A DNA stretch of 64,000 bases, taken from contig CM069452.1 of NCBI GenBank assembly GCA_035610835.1, positions 4,802,171-4,866,170 of the forward strand, read 5' to 3'. This document shows, in pieces, positions 14,101-24,720 of this stretch. Made by a program: the position numbers and the translations under genes. Numbering within the stretch: the stretch's first letter is position 1; each line of letters starts with the position of its first letter. The notes below the pieces were generated by a model. The model did no database searches. It saw nothing but the letters and a program-made list of their open reading frames with translations, and had not been told where the DNA came from. Source of the DNA: Ophiura sarsii (Eukaryota > Echinodermata > Ophiuroidea > Amphilepidida > Ophiuridae).

Positions 14101-17100
14101 TTCTGATTTTTTTTCTCGGTTTTTGTCCACGTATTTTAAACCTTTTCTATCATTATCAAATCAAAAATATCAACAAAAAAAATCAATGACAAATCCCATC
14201 ACTCATACATCAGCATAATGCTGGGTCTTTCACTGGAATATTTTCCAACCTCACTGCACGAGTATGGTAAACATAGCGTAGATAGAAACTGGTGGAGCGC
14301 CATCCATTAATCACTCTTCTGACTTTATTGTTGAGCTCAATTCACAATGCCCAGCATATTTAACATGGTATTCGTTAGTAAGTCATAATCAGGGTGTGTG
14401 TTAACCGGTATCGCATTGCAGTTTGCGCCACAATCAAGCACAACTGCGACGCACATTTGTGCATGCATAGCAAACTTGCTACACAACATTTTTAACTCGG
14501 GACACTCAGTATTTCCTTCCGAAGTTCCGATTGATTTTAACTTACTATTATTAGTGATGTAAATGGTCCATTTCACGCCATTTAATCACGTAGTATTCCG
14601 TATTTGGATACGTTTAAATTGATAAACTCACTTCATTCATCGAGTTTACTCGCCACATGACACGTTCCAGACTGATTGTTTACAAATTACATCACACATT
14701 TACACTTCGTAACAGTGTACGATCTGATCTGGCAAAAGGGTGTATCTTCAAAAATTGCATTAAATGAGAAAAACGACCTTGAGGGTTGAAACATGTAATG
14801 TAAAATGTAAAAATAGGGACAGCGGTCCCAAATAGGTCGTCCGTTTATAGGGTAGATTAAAAACAAGGTGGATCTCAAACCACAGGCATCTAGAAAGAAA
14901 GAGGTTAGACCACTAGCGGATCCAGGATATAAAAAATAAAATAAACATCCTGGAGTTTGGTTGCAATTGTACTTCACCTGTTTAAATGTAATTAATTTTA
15001 CATATGCAGCTAATTTTACATCTTGACCTCATATGACCTTTGACCTTGGTATGTGACCTTTGACCTAATTAACATATGAATGTTTCCATGTTGCATCCGT
15101 GACCCAAGTTTGGTTGCAATTGGTCATTGTATGGAAAAATGAACAAGAGACAAAAAAAAAATGAACAAGAGACAAAAAAAAAGTGTACTAATTTTTACAT
15201 CTTGACCTCAGATGACCTTTGACCTTTCTATGCGACCTTTGACCTCATTAACATATGCGGGTGTCCATGTTGTATCTATGACTGAAGTTTGGTTGCAATT
15301 GGTCATTGTATGGAAAAGAAATGGAAAAATGTAATCAATTTTACATATGCAGCCATTTCTACATTTACATCTTGACCTCAGATGACCTTTGACCTTGGTA
15401 TGTGACCTTTGACCTCATTAACATATGAAGGTTTCCATGTTGTATCTATGACCAAAGTTAGGTTACAATTGGTCATTGTATGGAAAAGAAATGGACAAAT
15501 GTAATCAATTCTACATATGCAGCTTGACCTCGGATGACCTTTGACCTTGGTATGTGACCTTTGACCTCATTAACATATGAAGGTTCCCATGTTGCATCTA
15601 TGACCGAAGTTTGATTGCAATTGGACATTGTATGGAAAAGAAATGGAAAAATGTAATCAATTTTACATATGCAGCCATTTCTACATTTACATCTTGACCT
15701 CAGATGACCTTTGACCTTGGTATGTGACCTTTGACCTCATTAACATATGAAGGTTTCCATGTTGTATCTATGACCAAAGTTTGGTTACAATTGGTCATTG
15801 TATGGAAAAGAAATGAACAAATGTAATCAATTTTACATATGCAGCCACTTTTACATATACATCTTGACCTCGGATGACCTTTGACCTTGGTATGTGACCT
15901 TTGACCTCATTAACATATGAAGGTTCCCATGTTGCATCTATGACCGAAGTTTGATTGCAATTGGACATTGTATGGAAAAGAAATGGACAAAACAAAAAGT
16001 GTATACCAAATTGTAACAAAAAGTGTATACCAAAAAGTGTATACCAAATTGTTGACACACACACAGACTACACACACAGACTACACACACAGACTACACA
16101 CGAAGGATGCTGCCATAAGGTCTCTTCCTACGGACGACCTAAAAATGACCCTGAGATAGCTCATGCTATCAATAATAAATAGTTTACTGAATTTGGTTAG
16201 ATGTTGTTAGATTTAGATAAAATGTATTATTTACACTGAAAATGGTCCTCAAAAGTCATACATTGTACTTTCAATCAAAATAATACTTAGTAATTTAGGG
16301 TCTTAAATTATAATTTTTGAATTTGAACTTCAAAATAATTGTTCAAAAATTGAAATAGATTCCACAAACATTTACAAATCTTTCCAGTGTTATAATTATA
16401 CCATCAGGTCTAACAAAATGTACATAACTTACTGGATTTAGATGTTGTTACTTAAATTGTGATATTTTGACACTGGTGAGAACGGTCCTTCAAAGTCATA
16501 CTTTCAATTCATGAATACAAATGTACTTTTTAGGATCTTAAATTATAATTTACCATTGTTTAGGTGTGGGTCAAGGGGTAACATATGAGTTGTTTCTGGT
16601 CAAATATAATGGGTCATAAAATGTAATTGTTTTACTTCCGGAAAAAAGATTGAAATTTTTAAAAAAATAAAAAGATTTGTAATTTTATTTTTTTACAAAT
16701 AATGAATTATTTTCAGATTTTCGGCCCCAAAATCATAATGCGGGCGGGGGCGACGGGAAACTCAACATTGAGTTATAAGAGCCTAAGCTGCTATCCATCT
16801 AAATCAGTTGACATAACACTGCAAATTATGAGCGTTTACTTTTGGACAAACTATAAGTAAACTCAAAAGTAAACGCAATTCTAAACAAAAAAGTAGACGT
16901 AAAAGTAAACTAAAAACTAAACTTTTCTTTCATTTTGCACCCAATTGACCTCAAAGCACGCTCCAAGTGAGTGAATATAGTCACAGATGTTTCCACCATC
17001 TGTGATTTAATGGAACAGTTATTGATTAGAGGCTGGGTGGAAAACAGCTGAGTTGTTGGGCTCACATAAGTGTTTAGTATTGTGTTTACTTTTTAGTTTA

Positions 17101-19680
17101 CTTTTAGTTTGTCCAAAAGTAAACGCTCATAATTTCCAGTGTAATAACAAATAATAAGGCCCTTCTTCACCAATTTTTTACTTGGCCTTTAAGCCAGAGC
17201 CTTGCAATCAATTACACTGATGAACTGTGATTGTTGGAATATACTCTGACATCAGAACGTCACTTGACTTTGCTTTTTACTTGACTTTGCTTTTTACTTG
17301 ACTTTGCTTTTTCACTTGTTTCCACTCCCTCTTGTTATTCAGTGATGTGTTGGAGGCTGCACCCTCAATTGGATAATGGGATTTGTAAAAACATATTTTC
17401 ATACATAATCCATGACAAACCACAGAATATTTGAATTTTAGACATGTATTTTAAACAATACTATTAGTTATCCCCTGCATGTTCACACAATACGGAAAAA
17501 TACCTATGGTTTGGCATGTGATATGGCACAAACCATAGGTAATTTATAATTCATTGGTAGATTACCAGTGTAGTCACCTTCGGAGCCGTAATTTCACCCT
17601 TATTAAGATGAGCAATCCTGATGTAGTTCTCGTTGAAAATGACTATTGGGAAAAATCACCGTGTTGCATAATATAGCTTTTCTTCATCTTCTTCATCTGT
17701 GTACATGTAGATAATTTTATGCTCTTATGTCTCTGGGCTGCGGACCAGACTTTGGCGGGTTAAACCGGTTTTGTGAGCGCTCAACCGTCCCACTTCCCTC
17801 ATGGCATATGGTTGGAGGTGGAACCAATGAGATTGAAGTATTTACACGTTTACTAAACGATAAATTGACATCCTATAATCATAATCGGAATCATACAGGT
17901 AGTTTTTTCAATTGAAAGTAATTTTCTTGTTCAATAGTGGTCAAAGTGAGATTTGCCCTATTGTAATACTGAATTGATCATAATCTCAGTAGTTAGGTGG
18001 TGAAATTCAATGAGATCAAGTGTATTGCCAACATTCCATTTTCAAAACAAAAGAACATGGTATGTATTTTTAATTAATTTCCTAACTCATGGGACACTTT
18101 TTTTTTGACACCCCCCCCCCCCCTTTTGTGCGTATCGGCTGAAAAATCAGCCAAAAACTAATCAAATTGCCTGTTGACATCCGTAACCACAGTACCACAC
18201 ACCCATTATATAAAAAGTTCATATCTGGGCACCGTCTGGCCCCATCTGGGTCCATGCAATTGCACTCAGTTACGATAATTGTGACCAAAGTTAATTGTAC
18301 TATGATTATGATATCGAATGTGTATTTTTTCACAAACTTCATTCAGAAACTCTTGCTTGTATTGCAAAAGTACATGTACACTTCAAAATTCAAATAATGC
18401 CTCATCAAAAATTGAATAAACAATGTGCAACAAATATTTATGATATTAATTATTATGATACCTACACTTAAGAGTGTAGGTCGGGGGGTTGGGGTCTGTA
18501 AGGGGGCACACCCCTGACCCCCCCCCCCCCCCCCCCACACCCCACCGGAGATACGCTACTTACTGCCCTGCCATTGCCTGCTGCTGTCTGAATTGAACTT
18601 TTTTTAAGCTAGCGTTTGTTAAATTTTGTATCTGTATAACTTGTAAGGCCAAACAAAAATAATCGTTTGTTTCCGGTAACATGCTGACAAAAAATTGGGT
18701 CGGTAGGTAGGATTTTTTTATTTTATTTTAATATCTATATTAAAACTATGAATATTTATGAATTTCAATATCGATTTGTATCTGGTATCATTCGAGTCGC
18801 GATCATACAAAGGTTGAGCGTGTGCCATGTCCTCGCATGCAGTGCATTCCAAAACAGTGGGGTCTTGTTGATTAGCGCCTGCGATACGTCAATCACCTAT
18901 TTGTTTACAAGTACGTCACATCTTTCGATTTTACTGCACACAATTTGCACTTGCTATCGCGAATGTTGCGGTTATACACAATACGCCCCAGTCGCAAGGG
19001 ATGCTGGGGAATCGTATACGCTGTGAGTGTGATCGACAATGTGTTGTGTTTGAAATGTATCATACTTGGTAGGTTAAAACTATACAAATTACTTGCTTTA
19101 ATAGGGTATCACACTAATTGAATACTTGTTTAGGGTTTCAAAATATGATATGTTCACTACTTGTTTTAGTTTAGGGTATTGGAAATTGCTCAGAGGGCAT
19201 ACTACTAGGCCTACTAGCCTACACTAAAGTACTAGCTCATCTCCACTTGGGTACTTTTTCGGTCGCAATTTTAATAGGTTTAGGAGGGAGCTTTTTGAAA
19301 GTCCTGTTGGACGCACCTGATACCTACCCTCTAGTCTTGTTATGACCACTGACTGAGCACCCCGGGCTTTCATATTATTTAAAACAGGTTGTAAAAACTT
19401 GTAGCATCCATATCAATGAAACCATCATAAACAGAAGTTCACATGAAACAAAATATCAAACCTCTGCATTTTCTGCCTGATGTTTCTTCTTCTTCTTTGA
19501 CCTTTTCTTGGCGCTGCTCTGCTGGCCACCACCACTTGCTTTTCCCTTTTCTTCTTTTGGCTTGTTAGGCTGTTTATTCACTTCATCTCCGGAACCGCCC
19601 GAATCCAGGGAATCATCTAGGAAACCTAGAATGTCAAATCGACCGAATGTGCGAACGTTTGGGACGACTTTATTCGACAT
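1161..19680 (-). CDS. GKAP1: GKAP1 (G kinase-anchoring protein 1), 5' four coding exons, partial
   Basis: Joined coding exons 19680-19462, 11565-11329, 4466-4389 and 1511-1161 read as one 295-codon frame; every intron is phase 0 with GT-AG ends, and the 3' exons lie beyond the left edge. The family protein anchors cGMP-dependent protein kinase I at the Golgi and is about 366 residues in human. Recognition rests on collinear matches recalled from vertebrate GKAP1: a lysine-rich block followed by AELRNMAF at the exon 1/2 junction (human ELRNLAF), EQWEQWKVQD (human NWQEWRQRD), YEQDLQKAMLQSKLEFEQ (human FEADLEKALLLSKLEYEE), and a KKEKKK...MSLQEFQ segment (human KKDKRK...VSLKDF). The C-terminal coiled coil of the family is not in the window. 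A proline-rich stretch in exon 4 is longer than I recall in vertebrates. Identification is strong; exact exon ends are read by eye. Confidence 0.85.
1515..1559. repeat. (TAA)n microsatellite abutting GKAP1 exon 4
   Basis: Imperfect run of AAT/TAA triplets. On the minus strand it reads (TTA)n and occupies the position of the polypyrimidine tract of the exon 4 acceptor. Confidence 0.85.
1700..1738. repeat. (AAT)n microsatellite
   Basis: Near-perfect triplet run in GKAP1 intron 3, next to sequence with CGCCCTAACG-type motifs that recur at 2043-2055. Confidence 0.9.
1808..1951. repeat. Long hairpin (about 65-bp arms, 14-nt loop)
   Basis: The left arm, AATTAATTATGC through TTGTACGACAGGCTGTCT, is matched by its complement AGACAGCCCGTCGTACAA through GCATAATTAATT. 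The flanks 1560-1700 and 1975-2090 share AACGGAATAAA and CGCCCTAACG motifs, so the hairpin is probably the centre of one TE. Confidence 0.8.
2108..2163. repeat. (AAT)n microsatellite
   Basis: Perfect run of about 18 AAT/TAA triplets in GKAP1 intron 3. Confidence 0.95.
2798..2840. repeat. Short tandem repeat, about 18-nt unit
   Basis: GGTCGCTTCGCGATCC repeated about 2.5 times; CpG-rich compared with its surroundings. The rest of 2164-4388 is intronic, with no gene seen. Confidence 0.8.
3964..4126. repeat. Tandem duplication, about 83-bp unit, two copies
   Basis: GCTGTTCGATCATTGCGTC...TTTATCACAATGGGAATACTT occurs twice head to tail (3971-4041 and 4050-4126) with modest divergence, just downstream of GKAP1 exon 3 in intron 3. 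Confidence 0.75.
4389..4466 (-). CDS. GKAP1: GKAP1 coding exon 3 (78 nt)
   Basis: Codons 153-178, phase 0. The acceptor is TTTTTTCAG and the donor GTAAGT. It encodes FVSNQYEQDLQKAMLQSKLE and a further FEQQKL, the most diagnostic helical block of the family. Confidence 0.85.
4999..5947. mobile_element. Large fold-back element, arms about 440 bp
   Basis: The outer ends TAGTAGAGTCATTTCTATGA (4999) and the complement ending GACTCTACTA (5947) pair. The pairing continues through the GATCCGTGACCAGTTTTAGG, AATGGCCGCCATACAGGGGC and CGAGTTATCGGGTAAAACGT blocks to about 5420 on the left and 5510 on the right. No transposase is encoded. It lies in GKAP1 intron 2, so the pre-mRNA could form a near-perfect hairpin. 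Confidence 0.8.
5955..6645. mobile_element. Inverted-repeat element with TTGCAAAAGGGCC motifs
   Basis: TTGTTGCAAAAGGGC at 5967 and 6408 and its complement at 6199 and 6620 delimit nested inverted repeats. The clearest hairpin is 6129-6246, where TCATTGTAAACAGCCATTGA pairs with the complement of TCAATGGCTGTTTACAATGA. No coding potential. Confidence 0.6.
6731..7272 (+). mobile_element. Non-autonomous Helitron-like element
   Basis: It starts TCTATATTATAATACGCCAC after an A (6730) and ends CTAG (7269-7272) before a T (7273). That matches the Helitron rule of 5' TC, 3' CTRR and insertion between A and T, without target duplication. The interior holds degenerate GGTCAAAGGTCGTCTAGGGG repeats. Near the 3' end, 7199-7268, is a direct repeat of about 35 bp (AACCCGAGAACCGACAAACC). 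The 3' hairpin is weak, so family assignment is tentative. Confidence 0.45.
7273..10454. other. GKAP1 intron 2 remainder, no gene seen
   Basis: AT-rich intronic sequence. It holds isolated CpG-rich patches (8270-8300, 9300-9370), a C homopolymer at 9976-9990 and one ankyrin-like scrap (9121-9294, listed separately). No other conserved reading frame was recognised on either strand. Confidence 0.5.
9121..9294 (-). pseudogene. Possible ankyrin-repeat fragment
   Basis: On the minus strand an open stretch includes VRKLIKTGADLTIINEDN, which resembles the second half of an ankyrin repeat (LLI..GADLT..N.DG). Upstream in the same frame is LHCAHL, weakly like the LH.A of a repeat. There is no complete repeat pair and no convincing splice site or start. 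It may be a decayed exon or retrocopy, or chance. Confidence 0.25.
10455..10998. mobile_element. Fold-back element, arms about 185 bp
   Basis: Left arm 10455-10640 (CTAAAAATGAAAACACCAGG ...) pairs with 10799-10998 (... CCTGGTGTTCTCATTTTTAG) with few differences; the loop is about 150 bp. The open frames within it are by-products of the inverted repeat. It lies in GKAP1 intron 2, about 330 bp from exon 2. Confidence 0.75.
11329..11565 (-). CDS. GKAP1: GKAP1 coding exon 2
   Basis: Codons 74-152, phase 0 at both ends. The acceptor TGTAG precedes TTACGCAACATGGCC (LRNMA); the donor GTGAGT follows CGA GGG. It contains the conserved RNMAFTKI block, a low-complexity Ser/Thr/Ala linker, and the tryptophan motif EQWEQWKVQDRG. 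The in-frame ATG at 11554-11556 is internal, not the gene start, because conserved LRN precedes it. Confidence 0.85.
11771..11826 (+). repeat. G-run tract with quadruplex potential
   Basis: Multiple G3-G8 runs (GGGGGGGG, GGGG, GGGG, GGGGG, GGG, GGGGG, GGGG) in under 60 nt of GKAP1 intron 1. In the pre-mRNA the tract is C-rich. Confidence 0.6.
12901..12947. repeat. (GA)n/(G)n microsatellite
   Basis: GAGAGA run interrupted by G-runs. The rest of 11566-14960 is plain AT-rich intron with no recognisable gene. Confidence 0.9.
14985..16020. repeat. Satellite array, six units of about 150-180 bp, each with paired DR1 motifs
   Basis: Six head-to-tail units containing ATCTTGACCTCAGATGACCT, CATTAACATATGAAGGTT and GCAATTGGTCATTGTATGG. 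Core starts lie at 15034, 15213, 15383, 15535, 15705 and 15875 (spacings 179, 170, 152, 170, 170). Each unit carries TGACCTTTGACCT twice, 20 nt apart, except that the second copy in unit 2 is degenerate (GCGACCTTTGACCT), giving 11 perfect copies. The array lies in GKAP1 intron 1. Confidence 0.9.
15034..15907 (-). promoter_or_regulatory. Cluster of 11 perfect DR1 nuclear-receptor half-site pairs
   Basis: On the minus strand, which is the GKAP1 sense strand, each TGACCTTTGACCT reads AGGTCA A AGGTCA. This is the consensus DR1 bound in other animals by RXR heterodimers, HNF4 and COUP-TF. Starts: 15034, 15054, 15213, 15383, 15403, 15535, 15555, 15705, 15725, 15875, 15895. The match is direct; regulatory function is inferred and may be nil if this is only satellite sequence. 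Confidence 0.4.
16049..16100. repeat. Short tandem repeat at array edge, 13-nt unit
   Basis: ACACACAGACTAC-type units three times, preceded by three copies of AAAAAGTGTATACCAAA (16014-16048). Together they close the DR1 satellite. Confidence 0.8.
16817..17141. mobile_element. Fold-back element with short arms
   Basis: AATTATGAGCGTTTACTTTT followed by GGACAAACT at the left pairs with AGTTTGTCC and AAAAGTAAACGCTCATAATT at the right. Internal AAAAGTAAACT motifs repeat. No coding content. Confidence 0.6.
17266..17323. repeat. Tandem repeat, 18-19-nt unit, three copies
   Basis: ACTTGACTTTGCTTTTT repeated three times in GKAP1 intron 1. Confidence 0.9.
17504..17543. repeat. Short palindrome
   Basis: TACCTATGGTTTG pairs with CAAACCATAGGTA across a 14-nt loop; possibly a collapsed MITE. 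The remainder of 17142-19461 shows no gene. Confidence 0.7.
19462..19680 (-). CDS. GKAP1: GKAP1 coding exon 1 (start codon)
   Basis: Codons 1-73, starting at the ATG whose complement is at 19678-19680. It begins MSNKVVPNVRTFGRFDILGF, then an acidic/serine patch and a lysine-rich run (KKRSKKKKKHQ), the usual GKAP1 N-terminal composition. It ends AAT GCA GAG before a GTTTGA donor, phase 0, so NAE joins LRNMAF of exon 2. No TATA box is evident just upstream (19681-19760). Confidence 0.85.
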
Positions 19681-20753
19681 TATGTTGGCTGCTCGTGACT
19701 CTTTCTAGCAAGAACAAAATATTGTTGTTTTCGTTTCTGGAAACGCATGCAGAAAGTTCAAAGGTCAGCGAGTTGAATCCAGTTTCTAAAATTAAATTTC
19801 CTCCATTTTCCTATTTATAGTAAAATTGGCTACATCGGAATTGCATTACAACTACAAATCGAGATAGATATGCAATGTAATTATATTGCATTAGTGCTGT
19901 GGTTTACATTACGAACACATGGATGTAATTTAAACTCATTTTACGACTTGAAACAGAGCTGTCAATTTAATTATTAAACACCGAGGCAACTTTTAAATAA
20001 TTAGCATAAAATACACAGCAGTTTTCCCCATGCACATATGTACCTTTAATCCATTGCTTCGTGGACTGATTTATTGTCAATATTGCATGACTATGATTGC
20101 ATGATATGATTTCACGATCAGCAGTCCAAAATATTGCATCATGGCAGAATAATTAACATGTGCAGTGCCAATAACTACAGCAAACATTTTCAAGAGCTTT
20201 GAGTTCCCTATAAAAGGATTCCCTAAGGCTAGGCTGAGTGTAGATATAAAAGGGAATTCATTAATACGTACCCATCGGTGTTATTACTATTAGGCCTACC
20301 ACAGTAAATCATTGTTTTGATTACAGAATTGAAATAATCATGGTGGGAACTCATCTCTAATAATAGCCTATAGGATATGTTTAAATATAAAATGTAATAT
20401 GAGTTATTATATTGTCAATTCTACTCTTCATACAAGCACCCCCTGCTGTTTTAATGTAGTTTTGGACAGAGAGCTAATGATTGTAACATCTACAATGTAC
20501 GTATCCGGGTAACATACACATTCTATTTATAATTTAGCTTTCTTAGTGTTTCTGACAAAAATTACAGACAATTTGGTAACAAAATTCTAAGTTTGACCGA
20601 AATTATCTCTTTTCAAAATCTTAAAAAGCACTGACCATCCATGTTCAGTTAAAACTAAAGGTCTGTTGAAATGCTGTGTCCTTTTTCAATGTCCACTAAA
20701 AAGTTGATTGGTGTCAATTGTTTATGTTTGTGAAGTAAAATATTTGTGCTAAA

Positions 20754-21141
20754 GGCATATTATGTGATCTGTTCCAGGGAGCGCCCTCTATTCATGATTT
20801 TTTTTAGAAAGTAGATTTTCTTGCAGATTTACATTTCTGATCATAAAACGTAGGCCTACATACATTCCAAGTTAAAGAGTGGTACGATTCCCAATTACCT
20901 CAAAATCATGGTTTTAGAGTGAATTTAGACTAGAGTAAAATAAGTTGTCGGAAATCTGACAGTTTATTTGTTTATTTTCACTCTAAAACCATGATTTTGA
21001 AGTAATTAAGAATCGTATCGCCCTGTAACTTGGAATGTATGTACGATTTATGATCAGAAATGTAAATCTGCAAGAAAATCTGCTTTCAATTTTTTTTTTC
21101 GGTGTTGAGGGCGTTCCCTGGAAAAAAACACATAATATGCC
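20754..21141. mobile_element. Fold-back element, arms about 170 bp
   Basis: GGCATATTATGTG at 20754 pairs with CACATAATATGCC at 21129-21141. The arms include GGGAGCGCCCTC, TGCAGATTTACATTTCTGAT and CTCAAAATCATGGTTTTAGA with their complements. The loop is about 50 bp. Confidence 0.75.
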
Positions 21142-21559
21142 TTTAATACAGAATTAACAAAAGGTTGAACTATCAATTGTAAAATTGTATGAAATTTAGC
21201 ATGAAGGTAGAATTGTTCAGCTTGACTGATTTAACACAATCGTTGGCCATAGTATGTAGTGGTGTGAGGTGAATCTAGGGATAAGGAAAATGCGCTAGGC
21301 CTATATATAACCTTTTTTTCATCCCACAGCACGTTTTTCAAAAGTTGTCTGTTTACCAAAAATTAATAAACTGTATTACTGTGGAAGTGTTTATTCTAGA
21401 CCTTGTTTAGTTTGAATTTAGTATTTAATGAAAAATGATGGTTTTGACATTAAATAAGAAATGTGTTAACATCGAAAAGCGCAACATAGTCGCGCATTTT
21501 TGGTTTATTTTTATCGCATGACATATTTTTGTGCAAAAAACACACCACCTTTTGCCCCA

Positions 21560-21815
21560 AATGATTTTTTTTTCACATCCAGGTTTTTTGATATAAGAAG
21601 CATCCCCATATTTTTCTCATTATGTCTGTAAAATCTTAGGGGCCAGAAATGTTCCATTTAGAAATTATAGGCTAAAATGTGGTGAATTACTGCCAAAGGT
21701 GGTTAACCACCAACCAGTCTGTGTACTACTCAATGGGCAAATGTATCGTGACCTTGTGCTTCTAAAAATAGAACCATTGGAGTTATGCAACTCAAACTTT
21801 GGAATGTGACCTGCT
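21560..21815 (-). mobile_element. Truncated TTAA-flanked MITE copy
   Basis: Shares GGTGGTTAACCACC, GTACTACTCAATGGGCAA and AACTCAAACTTTGGAATG with the intact copies at 28087-28439, 39674-40185 and 47616-47963, but lacks both terminal TTAA ends. Confidence 0.7.
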
Positions 21816-24475
21816 GAGATAAAGACCTGCATGGAAGATAGGCGTGTCTGGAGAGCCATCGTTAATGCCCGACAGAAGTCGCCGGAGTGAGTAGGATCAT
21901 GTCCACTGTATGTTGCAGGTTTTATTATTTCTATCAAACACAGCTAAATATATCTGGGACACCCTGTAGTCCAGCCTGATATGTTCATTAGAAATAACAG
22001 ACTCCCCCCCCCCCCCCCCCTCAAAAGTATGTAGTGCAATGAACTTCATGTATTTGTTTAGATGATTATCATTAGTCTAATCCAGAATTTTAATATAACA
22101 CATACCATATCTAATCACTCAGTTCATTCACCTTGTTAATGTGTGTTGGGCTATTGTCCACATTTGCACTTCATATACAAAAAACACAAAACCTTGTTAA
22201 CAATAACGATACATGGAAGGATTTAATTAAACACCTGCACATGTATTTACTTTGTAATTCCACATAAACATCACAAACCCAAATCATATATAGGTTTTTA
22301 TCTAAATACATTCAATGTCAATTCTGGTCGTAAATCAGAAAGGGACAAAAAGGTTTTTAAATTGTGTACAATTATCCTTAATTTATTTCATTCCGTCTAT
22401 TTCTGCTTTAAACAATATCAGTTAAATCTGAATTCATAAATATGTAGTATTTTAAACAAAATGTTGACAATGTGAGAGAATTGTTACATTATAATCGGTT
22501 TTAAGTTTTGACCAAAAACATGAGGCTTTTTTCCTTGTGAATATTGCCTTGGGTTTCCAGAAGACTATCCTGGGCAGGAATATGATAAGACAAAATTCTA
22601 ATGCAGATATTTCTTTATCTTTAATTAGGCCCCCAAAAAAGTTGATTTGCCCTTTCAGGACCAGAGTCTGGGTCGGACGGTCAGATTTTTTAAAATATAT
22701 TTTTTTAAACAAGCAGATTCTACTCAAAAACACGTTTTCATCTTTCTTTATTGTTATGTGCTTTTTTGCATTTAAAGAAGAAGAAAAAAAATAGCGAACC
22801 TAGATTTCCGAAAATTTGGGTCGGTCGGAAAGGGCAAGTCAACTTTTGTTTTTTGCCTTAAGGACACATGGGGTGAATGGGTGGTGGTGGGAGCAGTGCA
22901 CCTAAAATGGGATTCAATCACTTATGGCTAAATTATTACTCTTTATTTTTATAATAAACAAGTGGTTCATCAGGTGAAATGTAAACCTTTTTAGCCAAAG
23001 TGATAGAAAGTAAATAAACCCATTAAAAATTGCAATTACACGGACCGAGGTGCTATTTCCCTGAATGATTGCCTTTGGACACACCACTGGGGTCATACAT
23101 AGCGGAGCAAAGTACTTCAAAATAACAAAGATTCAAAGAACAAAATGTTAAATCTTGCATTCATTTTTATTCAACCACAACAGAAATTAAAAAATACATT
23201 TAACATAGATAGCAATTACATAAATAATCTGGTGTTGGAAAACAAGTACAATTTCATCAATTTTACAAGGCTGTATCAATAACGGTAACTGCCTTGGTTG
23301 AATATTAGGGCTCCTATCCTAAAAGCCATATAATAAACTACTATGTAATTCCTTTCTCTGACCAATATGGTTGAATGAATAATGCATACAATTTCATCAT
23401 TAAAACAATTGTGAATATTTTCAATTTCATTTTGTCACTGAATGATTTTTTTGCAAAACATCAGTTCAATTCAAACAAAATATATTAAATGTACAATTAA
23501 AAAAAAACCTAAAAAAGAGGCAACTTAATTTCAACATTCGATATATTCTACACAGTAATACCTACCTACTTTTTGTTTTAATTTTCACTGCACACAGTTG
23601 TTTTCATGTCACCTTGCGTTGATGTTGTCATTTGCCTTTTGATTGACAAGATTATTATATTTTCTTTTTCTTCAGTTCTATATTTGTCTAGGTGATTTTG
23701 ATAAAATCAGAAACAACAAAAAGAGGTGGCTTTAACAGATAATTGTAAGTGACATGAGTGCAACACACAATAAGGGGGCACATGCTCCCAGTGCAAATTA
23801 AATGTGTAGAGTATGTGAAATCAGTGTGCGTGTGGTAAAAAAACTGACATCTTTGTTGATGTGATTTGTTCCTGAGTGGACTAACACACTTACGAAACAA
23901 AGATCACCAGGCCCTGAATTGTGTGAATTTCAGTGTGAGGAACAAAGTTTTACTGTGTGTGCGTGTGAATGAGGGAGTCCATTTTATGGAGTTCAGTGAT
24001 TGTGTAATTTACGCACCTTACAAGTGACACTGTAATTCAAGTATTTAAAGCGATTGATCAGGAACAGGCCCAGCCAGACTATTTAAACCAGGAAAACTGA
24101 TGAGTAATGATTTAGAAGAACACTTGGTTTTCTGTAGTGAAATCCTGTTGAAAGTGGATATTTTTTCACATAGATTCTAAATGGGTTTTTTCTCTCCATG
24201 AGGTCAAATATAAAGATTTGATGGTTATTTACAAATATCCTGTCTACTTTACTTTGGTATAACCTTAAAAATGCGTCAAAATCTTCACAGTACTTATCTA
24301 CGGATTATGAAAAACTATCCATCCACACACGTTAGCAGGAATAGACCAGACTTTTTTGAATTGGTTATACAATGTACGTAAACAATGTTTCTCGACCAGA
24401 CTCTCTAAAATAGCATCTACAGCTCATGTTCTAGTATAAAAAAAGCTTTGCATCCATCTCACAGGCAGGGGTAGC

Positions 24476-24720
24476 ATTAAGTTAACCCCCGATTGGGGGT
24501 GAATGATCTCGCAAAATTAAAATGTTCAACCCTCATATTGGGACTTTTTGAAAGCTCCGGGTGAAATCATACCCCAAATTTTGAGCCTGTAGCCTACAAT
24601 CGCTATATGGCCAAAAAATGTTTTTCACCCCCGAAAAGTTATTTTCACCCCCCATTTTTGGGGATTTTGCATGTTCAGGGTGAAAACAGACCCCTGTTTT
24701 GAGCCTTAATGTTACCCCTG
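24476..24720. mobile_element. Old hAT-like MITE
   Basis: TIRs CAGGGGTAGCATTAAG and CTTAATGTTACCCCTG (one mismatch) are flanked by imperfect 8-bp duplications CTCACAGG and CCAACAGG (6 of 8 identical). The interior is rich in TTTTCACCCCC motifs. Confidence 0.5.

Noticed and set aside
16049..16100. Regular short direct repeats that might suggest a CRISPR-like array
   Set aside because: Units are contiguous with no unique spacers, in a eukaryotic intron; a simple tandem repeat.
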